Part shown: positions 56,564 through 64,000 of the stretch, one piece after another | Position numbering within the stretch: position 1 is the stretch's first letter | How the letters are laid out: every line of letters starts with the position of its first letter | Assembly (NCBI RefSeq): GCF_001659605.2 | Contig: NC_035176.2 | Coordinates: forward strand, 22,482,847-22,546,846 | Direction of reading: 5' to 3' | Origin: Manihot esculenta | Taxonomy: Eukaryota > Streptophyta > Magnoliopsida > Malpighiales > Euphorbiaceae | Length of the DNA stretch: 64,000 nucleotides | Translations under genes and position numbers: made by a program | Notes under the pieces: generated by a model | Database searches by the model: none | The model's input: only the letters and a program-made list of their open reading frames with translations | Told to the model about the DNA's origin: nothing

Positions 56564-56737
56564 TGTTGTAAAATGAATTTAGATTTCAAAAGATGTTATG
56601 GTTATTGAAAATTTTATAGTCGTTGAAGATTATATTTATGAGATTTTTTTGCTGTTGCAAGTTTGATATTTAAATTTAATATTAAATCTGACCGTTATGA
56701 TTTTATTATATTATCTTAACATTTTTACAACCGTTTA
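56564..56737 (+). mobile_element. Element K 3' LTR, first 174 bp
   Basis: TGTTGTAAAATGAATTTAGA onward, homologous to 50848-51005. Cut at 56737/56738 by element I; the remainder should lie beyond the window after I's 3' LTR. Confidence 0.78.
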
Positions 56738-58999
56738 TGTAATACCCGGCTAATTCAGACATCGGAATTCCTACCGTCCGGTGGAATTCGGGGATGTCAG
56801 AGACTTCTAGTAAGGTATTAGAAAGAGTTGCTAAATGTTTTTAAGACTTTGTAAGGTTTGGCATAGAATAGGATTGAGTTGTGAAAAGAAAAGGCTTTGG
56901 GGACAAAGGCCAGGTTCGGCCGCCGAAGGTAAGTTCGGCCGCCGAAAGTGCCCAATGTTCGGCCCCCGAAGTTCAAGTTCGGCCCCCGAATGTTGCATGG
57001 TTTTGCATGCGATTCGGCAGCCGAAGCTGAGCTGGTCAGCCAGCTATTGTGCACTCCTCAGCCAGTGATTTGGACAGGTGTTGCCTCCAGATCATTACCA
57101 GAGGTTAGGCCACGTCTCCCATGACTCATCTGCAAACTTTTATCAGCTTATGCAGAGGGTTGGTTGTGTCTAAGTGGTTTGAAAGGTTTTGAGAGAAAAG
57201 AAGAGTGTTGGAGGTGTGGTGAAGGTGAAGTCGTGGTGGCCATAGTTCAGTGTTTAGGTTGTCCCAGCGTCTGGTTTCAAGAGGTAAGGGAAGCTTTTAA
57301 CTTGTTTTCATGGTTTATGAACAGCTTTTAAGGAGGTTAAGGGTAGAGTTGTTTATCTAGGTGTTAGGTATAGTTTTGATGTTTTAATGGTGTAAGCATG
57401 TTATGTGTATTGTTTTGTTGGCGTTTACGTTATTTGACGCTCCTTTATGCTTGTTGTGTTTATGCATGTTTTAGAGGGGTTAACTGCACGTATTGAGGGC
57501 TGAGCAGGTGATGGAGGGACTGGCAGGTGTCCTTGTGCACGAAACTGAGTTCTGGAGGAACTCAGGTTCGGCCGCCGAAAGTCCAAGTTAGGCCGCCGAA
57601 CATGCCTGACTTTCGTCTCTGGAGAAGACATTCGGCCGCCGAAGGTGCCGCCGAAGGTGCCCTGTCCAGCCTTCCTTTGCTTGGCATGCATATTTTGAGG
57701 TAGTCTAGAGGGGTTTTGGGGAGTTGTTTCTCAGTTGTATAGAGTATGTTTGGTGCCTCATTTGCGTCCTCCATTGTAGGATTGGACCCGAGGAACCGAG
57801 GTGTTTAGCAGTCGTCGTAGCTGTTTCAGAGTTAGAGGTAGCCCAGAGTTAGCCAAGCAGTGGCTACAGGTGAGTGGAACTAAACTGACTATTTATCTTA
57901 AGAAATGACATGATTCTAGCATGATCCATACATCATTAACTGCCATGTTATATATTAGGTTGTGTGCATTAGACTTCACGAATATGATGCATTGCATATG
58001 TTGTTGTTCCTGTGGATGAATGTTGGATGATCCTTAGCCCTTGACAGAGAGCAGATACAGAGTTATGGCATGAGATAGCCATACCAGGTCGCCCCTGGAT
58101 AGTCCAGGTCGCTCCTGGTACTATGAGTGAGACAGCTGGGCTGTCAGATCAGAGTTAAGTGTAGACCAGGTGAGACCTCGTCTCCTTGACACAGTTAGTC
58201 ATGTTATGATATCAGAGAGATAAGTGTAGACCAGGTGATGACATCGTCTCCTTGGCACAGTTGGTATTCTAACATGTAGTTGAGGGCTACTGGTGACAAG
58301 TTCATCTTTGAGCTGATATGATTGTGATGTGATGCATTTCATGAGAACATGTAATTAATGAATTGTTGTATTGTTCCTCCTCACTGGGCTCTAGAGCTCA
58401 TCCCACTCCCTTAACCCCAGTTTTGCAGGTCCTGAGATAGCTATGGGAAATCAAAGTCAGCAAGAGGACAGAGGAAAGTTGTGCTTGAATGTATGTTGTA
58501 ATAGTGTAGTGGACATGATGTAATTAAAAGATTAACGGTCATGTAATGTATAGATCTGTACTGTCATATACGGATAGACTTGTGCTTTCCCTAGTGTTTT
58601 TGCTGTTGTGTGATGTTTGCTTAATCCCCTGTACATGAATCCTGTTTTACGTTTCTTGATGAGAAATGTGTGAGTTAGGCTTAATGTATGACTTCGATGA
58701 GATACCAGTGGACTGTGTTACAGATTAAAAGGGTTTCATTCCCATGACCCACAGCAGATAGTAGTCCCTGGTATAGGCCCGGAGGGCCATTTCAGATTGC
58801 CATATCTGAGTAGCAGTAGTTAAGCCTACAGAGTTTTACAGGATTGTTGAGTCTATTTGTATCATGTCTGGGATTTATCAGGTACACAGAGAGTATAGTC
58901 GGCTTGCTATGGGTCCCGGCGGCTTTAAGCCGATCTGGATCCTAGTGCCAGTGATGGTTCGGACCGTTACTGAGGGGTACCAGTTTCCGGATCGTTACA
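56738..58999 (+). mobile_element. Element I 5' LTR (2262 bp)
   Basis: TGTAATACCC to GATCGTTACA. CG cluster at about 56912-57025, including variants TTCGGCCCCCGAA. The TATA position reads ctattgtgc, so the box is degenerate. Donor-like caagaggtaag near 57289; exon-like block from ccattgtag (ends 57779) to donor caggtgagt near 57868; hairpin-type units 58082-58262; acceptor-like gttttgcag ending 58428. Confidence 0.93.
58081..58262 (+). repeat. Hairpin units in element I 5' LTR (4 units, diverged)
   Basis: Two short units CCAGG-TCGCC/TCGCT-CCTGG (58083-58122) and two longer ones starting GTAGACCAGGTGA (near 58161 and 58228) ending CCTTGACACAG and CCTTGGCACAG. Same LTR position as in the other members but little shared loop sequence. 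Confidence 0.65.
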
Positions 59000-59002
59000 G
59001 AT

Positions 59003-59014
59003 TGGTATCAGAGC
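59003..59014 (+). other. Primer binding site, element I
   Basis: TGGTATCAGAGC, three bases after the LTR end. Confidence 0.93.
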
Positions 59015-59273
59015 ATAGGGCCTCAAGAGTACGGTGTGTTGAGATATCCCCACATAGGAAAGAGGTGTTGTCTTGTATAGGAAGGGAAGCACAATACGTG
59101 AAAATCATGTCCACTAGGATAGGATGTGGAGTCCTGTCTTGCATGCTGATGTGAAATGCCATGATGAGTTGCATGTTTATTGATATGTTCTTTATATGTG
59201 TTGTGGATTCATGTATGCTCACATGGATCATTTGCTGATGTGTTTGTGTGATGTTGTGCTTTTCAGAGGCAGG

Positions 59274-60665
59274 ATGAGAGGAACTCGTCGATCTGTTAGA
59301 TTGACAGGAGCTCCGCCGGAGGATGAGGACATGGATGCTCATCTCCCCGTTCTGCAAAGGGCAACATCAGATAGTATAAGCAGAGAAGGTACATCAAGGG
59401 ACCCTAGAAGGTCTGTTGATGAGAGTAGAAGGGGAGTCGTTCAGAGTAGTAGGTCAGGGTTTATGAGAGAAATAGAGGAGGATGAGCAGAGTAGAGATGG
59501 TAGCTTTGGCAGGAGTAGGTTGGGAGGAGATATGGGTGAGTCCCAAGGAGGCACTCAGACCTCGAGATTTGTTCCACCTCAGTACCAGTGGGGGGCAGAG
59601 TACCCGATGAGAGGTACATCAGAGTTTCCTAGGTATAACCCATATCCCACCTTTATGCCCTATCCTTCCTTTTACCCGTCATATCTACAGTATCCCATGT
59701 TCCCACCCGTCTTTGGTTACCCAGGGTCAGTAACCCCTAACCCGGGGCATGTTACACCTCCTCCACCACCAGTAGAACCAGTAGCCCCAATTGTCCAAAC
59801 ACCCAAGCCTAGTTCACCTAGAGGAAGTGAGGTAATGATGACGGATTATTTGAGGTTGGATGTTCCCACATTAGAGACTGGTGATGACCCTGTTGCGTAT
59901 CTTAGACTGGTCAAGATGATAGCTGATGAGTTGGGAGCCAGTGAGAGTAGAGCCATTCAGATGGCAGGGGTCACCTTACAGTGTAAAGAGGCAAGGGAAT
60001 GGTTCAACCAGTATGTGAACCCGAGGGTAGAAAGCTTATCCTGGGAGCAGTTTACTACAGAGTTTGCAGGATGGGCTTGTCCAGATAGCTTAAGGGAGCG
60101 TAAAGAGAGTGAATGTGAGCAGCCAGGGCAGATAGAAAACATGAGTATAGAACAAGACCCAGAGAATAGTGACCGTTTCCCTTTGGGTGAGGCTGCTGCA
60201 AGGAATAAAAAGAAAGTGAGAGGCCTGAAAGGGTCAAAGAAAAGAGAGTTCTGGAATAGGGTAAAGTTTGGCATGGGTTTTCGCGAGGGTTCGAGTTCTG
60301 GTTGGGATCGTTCTGGATGTGCGACGTGTGGTAGGAGGCACAAAGGAGTCTGTCGGGCTGGGACAACAGCATGTTTCAGGTGCGGACAGGAGGGGCACAT
60401 GGCACGAGAGTGTCCCACTACGATCGTGTCAGCACAGTTCCCACAGACATCCTCAAATAATCTAATTCCACCAGAAGCTCCAGCCTCGGTACAGGGCAGA
60501 GGTAGAGAAAGAGGGGTAGGCCCTTCTTCAGTCGGTGCCTTAAGTAAAGATCCGTCAGTTCCGGCTCGGATTTTCACCCAGGTTCAGCCAGAGACAGACA
60601 CACCGAACACAGTGGTGCCAGGTGAGCTCACTTTTGAGTGTTCTGATCTGTATGGTTTACACTAG
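59274..60665 (+). CDS. Intact gag protein of non-autonomous element I (463 aa)
   Basis: Start chosen at the ATG giving MRGTRRSVRLTG, shared with A, B and E and preceded by acceptor-like cttttcag (ends 59266); an upstream in-frame ATG at 59196 lies before this acceptor. Residues about 115-180 are Pro/Tyr-rich. The gag core runs from MTDYLRLDVPTLE (about residue 190) to about 300, and the CCHC knuckle CFRCGQEGHMARECP is at about residues 367-381. Compared with A's gag about 90 residues after the core are deleted without loss of frame. The protein ends ECSDLYGLH at the point where protease would begin, so the gag is closed by a stop with no pol attached. Likely still able to make capsid protein; whether it assembles is unknown. 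Confidence 0.85.
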   Translation: MRGTRRSVRLTGAPPEDEDMDAHLPVLQRATSDSISREGTSRDPRRSVDESRRGVVQSSRSGFMREIEEDEQSRDGSFGRSRLGGDMGESQGGTQTSRFVPPQYQWGAEYPMRGTSEFPRYNPYPTFMPYPSFYPSYLQYPMFPPVFGYPGSVTPNPGHVTPPPPPVEPVAPIVQTPKPSSPRGSEVMMTDYLRLDVPTLETGDDPVAYLRLVKMIADELGASESRAIQMAGVTLQCKEAREWFNQYVNPRVESLSWEQFTTEFAGWACPDSLRERKESECEQPGQIENMSIEQDPENSDRFPLGEAAARNKKKVRGLKGSKKREFWNRVKFGMGFREGSSSGWDRSGCATCGRRHKGVCRAGTTACFRCGQEGHMARECPTTIVSAQFPQTSSNNLIPPEAPASVQGRGRERGVGPSSVGALSKDPSVPARIFTQVQPETDTPNTVVPGELTFECSDLYGLH

Positions 60666-62836
60666 ACTATCAGTTGATATGAAAATCGTAAAGTGTAAGA
60701 GAGGTAAATGGTCAGAGCGAACGAGTGCGTCGTTAAAGGTTAGTGAGTCAGGAAAGAGCTTGATAGCTATAGCCGTGGATTTTATCAATCCAGCTAGAAA
60801 GAGTGATCTCTCATCTCTGCGTAGAGACCTTCCGTGTACGAAAGAAAGAGTAAAACCTAGAAGAGTAAGAAAAAGAATAAACGTAAGAAAGAGACAAGTA
60901 AGCAAAGAGAAGAGTAAATGAGGTAGAACAAAGCAGAGAAAGAACAGAGTAGAATAATGTAAAGTAAGAAAGTGTAGAAAGAGATTTCAGGTTAGTCGGG
61001 AATTAGGTAGCGCTTGAGCTCTAATTCAGATAGTTCTGGATGCGTAAGGCGTGGAGTGTACACAAAAGTAGTCTGTTGGTATGGGACTACGGCATGTATA
61101 GATGCGAGCAGGAAGGACTCATGTTCTGTGAGTGTCCTACTGCGGCCCTGGTTGGCACAGTCCCAGCAGATGACTTCTAGTAGTGTAACTCAGCCTGTAG
61201 CTCTAGCCATGTGTCAGGACAGTGGTTGAGACAGGAGGAGAGAGTTCTCCTATTCTTTGGTCGGTTCCTGAGGAAAGATTCATTAGCTTTAGCTTGGATC
61301 TTCATCCTGACTTCGTAAGAGACTACCACATCAAACACGGTGACGTCAGATACGTTCACTTGAGAGTGTTCAGATGTGTCGGTTATCGTGGACCCTGATG
61401 TTTCTTTCCCTGTTGTAGTGAGAGCCATAGATAGAGGGGGGTTGATAACGTCTGGGCTTAGAAAGTTTCTTTGAGTTGATAGACCCGAGTGTGATCCATC
61501 TGTGGCAGAGTCAGTCTGTCGTTTCAGTTCAGAGTTTGTTACGAGTAGTGGATGCAATCCAGCTGACCTTATGGTTCTAGAGTTGACTAGTGATGTCAAT
61601 CTAGGGCGGATTGGCTAGCTACTCGAGGTACTACCTACGTCTGTAACGACAAGGTAGGAAAGGTCAAAGGTCAAACGCTCAGATGGATCAGAGTGAGTCC
61701 TTAAAAAGGACAGTAGGGTATTCCCAGAAGTGTGAGATCAGCCCTACAGGCTCGTGAACGCTTTAGGAAAGATAGTCAGGGGTTTTCTTGTTCTTGTTTA
61801 AACGCATAACAGCCAGGTCAGGGAACCAGCCTCAGTACTCATAGACAGAAAAAGAGAAAGAGAGTGATATATCCCAGACAAGTTAGCAGGATTACCAATA
61901 GAATCTGGACGTTAAGTGAGGAGGGAGACTAGACTCATCTTCACCTCTTCCTTCGAACTGGTACCTATAGCATGTACGAGATGAAAACCTGTAAGACCTA
62001 GAAAAGCATGTTTGGTAGCGAAGGATTCTATCCGACTTAGTACTACACACCCTGGAATGTTCCAGTATCGTTGTGAGAACCGACGGATGAAACCTTGAGG
62101 ATTTGGTCACAACTGTGACCAGTTGCACAAGGCCACTACCACAGACAGGTGTTCCCACGCAGATCGGTGGAGACCGCTAGTTGGAGCTGATTAGCCTCCA
62201 CGATAGATCTAAGAGGTGGGTGGGAACTAAATGGTGCGAATAAGCGAGAAAAAGTGTATAGTCCAGTTTAGTTAGAAGGATCAAAAGAGAAAAAGTCAGG
62301 CTAGAAAAGAAGAAGAAAGGCTGGCAAGGATTAGAGTGGCGCAGCAAAAGTGTAGACTAGAATAGAGAAGCATGCCCCTTAGCTACTAAGTGGTGTCGAT
62401 AAGAGAACACGTCATAGAGGCCAAGTGTTGTAATCTGAGTTCGGTTTCGGGGCATGTCTGTGTGACTCATGATGTGTCACCATAGAGAAAGCTATAATCA
62501 TGTCATCTAGCCTTTCCTGAGAGCTGTTGCTCCTCTGATCGGGTGAGTACACAGAAGCAAAGGTGAGTGTAACCAGAGTAGTGTGCATAGAACTGAGAAA
62601 AGGTAAAGAGAAAGGGAAGTCAGTAGGTAGCAAAGAGAGTCAAGTGGACTATGTACAGACAGGAGTGATCAGTAATCCAAGTAGAGTGTGGACACAGATT
62701 AAGCAGTTAAGGGTCAGCAGAGTCAGAACGTATAGCCAACCCGGGAGTTTTACTCCAGGGGTATCTGTGTCTCTTCGTAGAAAAAGGTGTTAGGCTTTCC
62801 GTACTTGCTTATTTGCATCTATGTTCTTGTTATTGT
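60666..62836 (+). pseudogene. Element I degenerate second gag tail and pol remnant
   Basis: After the gag stop comes a purine-rich stretch of about 300 bp (60830-60990), then a second, ruined copy of the gag zinc-knuckle region (about 61000-61260). Ruined protease follows (near 61560-61640, tctagagttgactagtgatgtcaatctaggg), then scattered RT-like pieces to about 62220. No RT, RNase H or integrase motif can be read in frame. The rest is A/G-rich and unrecognisable. The arrangement suggests a composite of two gag-containing sources. Confidence 0.7.
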
Positions 62837-62874
62837 AAACATTCGAGGACGAATGTTTTTAAAGGGGGGAAGAA
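62837..62874 (+). promoter_or_regulatory. Pre-PPT stem-loop and polypurine tract, element I
   Basis: AAACATTCG (62837-62845) pairs with CGAATGTTT (62850-62858) around AGGA. The outer pair is A-T where A and E have G-C. The PPT aaaggggggaagaa (62861-62874) abuts the 3' LTR. Confidence 0.88.
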
Positions 62875-64000
62875 TGTAATACCCGGCTAATTCAGACATC
62901 AGAATTCCTACCGTCCGGTGGAATTCGGGGATGTCAGAGACTTCTAGTAAGGTATTAGAAAGAGTTGCTAAATGTTTTTAAGACTTTGTAAGGTTTGGCA
63001 TAGAATAGGATTGAGTTGTGAAAAGAAAAGGCTTTGGGGACAAAGGCCAGGTTCGGCCGCCGAAGGTAAGTTTGGCCGCCGAAAGTGCCCAATGTTCGGC
63101 CCCCGAAGTTCAAGTTCGGCCCCCGAATGTTGCATGGTTTTGCATGCGATTCGGCAGCCGAAGCTGAGCTGGTCAGCCAGCTATTGTGCACTCCTCAGCC
63201 AGTGATTTGGACAGGTGTTGCCTCCAGATCATTACCAGAGGTTAGGCCACGTCTCCCATGACTCATCTGCAAACTTTTATCAGCTTATGCAGAGGGTTGG
63301 TTGTGTCTAAGTGGTTTGAAAGGTTTTGAGAGAAAAGAAGAGTGTTGGAGGTGTGGTGAAGGTGAAGTCGTGGTGGCCATAGTTCAGTGTTTAGGTTGTC
63401 CCAGCGTCTGGTTTCAAGAGGTAAGGGAAGCTTTTAACTTGTTTTCATGGTTTATGAACAGCTTTTAAGGAGGTTAAGGGTAGAGTTGTTTATCTAGGTG
63501 TTAGGTATAGTTTTGATGTTTTAATGGTGTAAGCATGTTATGTGTATTGTTTTGTTGGCGTTTACGTTGTTTGACGCTCCTTTATGCTTGTTGTGTTTAT
63601 GCATGTTTTAGAGGGGTTAACTGCACGTATTGAGGGCTGAGCAGGTGATGGAGGGACTGGCAGGTGTCCTTGTGCACGAAACTGAGTTCTGGAGGAACTC
63701 AGGTTCGGCCGCCGAAAGTCCAAGTTAGGCCGCCGAACATGCCTGACTTTCGTCTCTGGAGAAGACATTCGGCCGCCGAAGGTGCCGCCGAAGGTGCCCT
63801 GTCCAGCCTTCCTTTGCTTGGCATGCATATTTTGAGGTAGTCTAGAGGGGTTTTGGGGAGTTGTTTCTCAGTTGTATAGAGTATGTTTGGTGCCTCATTT
63901 GCGTCCTCCATTGTAGGATTGGACCCGAGGAACCGAGGTGTTTAGCAGTCGTCGTAGCTGTTTCAGAGTTAGAGGTAGCCCAGAGTTAGCCAAGCAGTGG
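62875..64000 (+). mobile_element. Element I 3' LTR, first 1126 bp
   Basis: Collinear with 56738-57863. Differences seen: tcgg/tcag near the start, ttcggcc/ttTggcc in the CG cluster, and ttatttg/ttgtttg later. Confidence 0.94.

Larger units (their letters stand above)
56738..64000 (+). mobile_element. Element I: gag-only Tekay-like element (3' LTR runs off the window)
   Basis: 5' LTR, PBS, intact gag, degenerate pol, stem-loop, PPT and the first 1126 bp of the 3' LTR. In the overlap I counted three substitutions and no indels, so it inserted recently. Insertion target is the copia 3' LTR; the expected TSD GTTTA (56733-56737) cannot be tested here. It fits the class of non-autonomous elements that keep only gag (TR-GAG type). 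Confidence 0.92.

Noticed and set aside
62412..62793. ORFs in the tail of element I as accessory genes
   Set aside because: Short, A/G-rich, without motif, and sited where decayed integrase would lie; no evidence of coding.

Overview
This window looks like plant nuclear heterochromatin, probably from a eudicot. It is almost entirely transposable elements and I see no intact host gene. The evidence is Ty3/gypsy chromoviruses with C-terminal chromodomain-type tails and primer sites matching plant initiator Met-tRNA (TGGTATCAGAGC), a plant CACTA DNA transposon, a Ty1/copia remnant, and a fragment resembling plant tRNA CCA-nucleotidyltransferase. The species cannot be fixed from the sequence.

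For reference I name the elements A to K. Region 1-2687: an inverted LTR fragment, a pol fragment (protease-RT-RNase H) and a forward, internally deleted LTR (G). Region 2688-28400: an old CACTA transposon whose first gene (TNPD-type transposase) is cut by LTR element C after only seven codons and again by solo LTR D (TSD AACAA). C (minus strand) is cut by element B (TSD AACAT), and the first bases of B's 5' LTR are cut by element A (TSD CGGCT). The order of arrival is therefore CACTA, then C, then B, then A, and about 20 kb now separates two pieces of one transposase exon. The second CACTA gene (PTTA/Transposase_24 type) and palindromic repeats follow.

Region 28401-43932: AT-rich DNA and a decayed minus-strand chromovirus pol (F) that contains a 432-bp tandem duplication and is split by the complete element E (31032-40804, TSD ACTGT). 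Region 43933-48867: a compact minus-strand, Reina-like chromovirus J (TSD CTCAA). Region 48868-50847: AT-rich DNA with MITE-like repeats. Region 50848-56737: a copia element (K) interrupted by solo LTR H (TSD ATTAT), with a host-gene fragment lying between its gag start and its RT. Region 56738-64000: element I, with an intact gag ORF, a degenerate pol and a 3' LTR running off the window.

A, B, C, D, E, G, H and I all belong to one Tekay/Del-like chromovirus group. Their LTRs share a layout despite sequence divergence: TGTAATACCC start, CG-rich TTCGGCCGCCGAA clusters, a TATA box, a splice-donor-like CAAGAG/GTAAG, an internal exon-like block, a tandem array of small hairpins, and a GGTCGTTACA-like end. 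B and E carry recognisable full gag-pol with stops and frameshifts. A and I have very similar LTR pairs and a largely or fully open gag, but a ruined pol, which suggests gag-only elements moved in trans by relatives. The most interesting signals are this LTR architecture (hairpin arrays and a pre-PPT stem-loop with compensatory changes, GCC-box-like clusters, conserved leader splice signals), the gag-only elements, and the gene fragment inside the copia element. All comparisons were made by eye; divergence figures are approximate.
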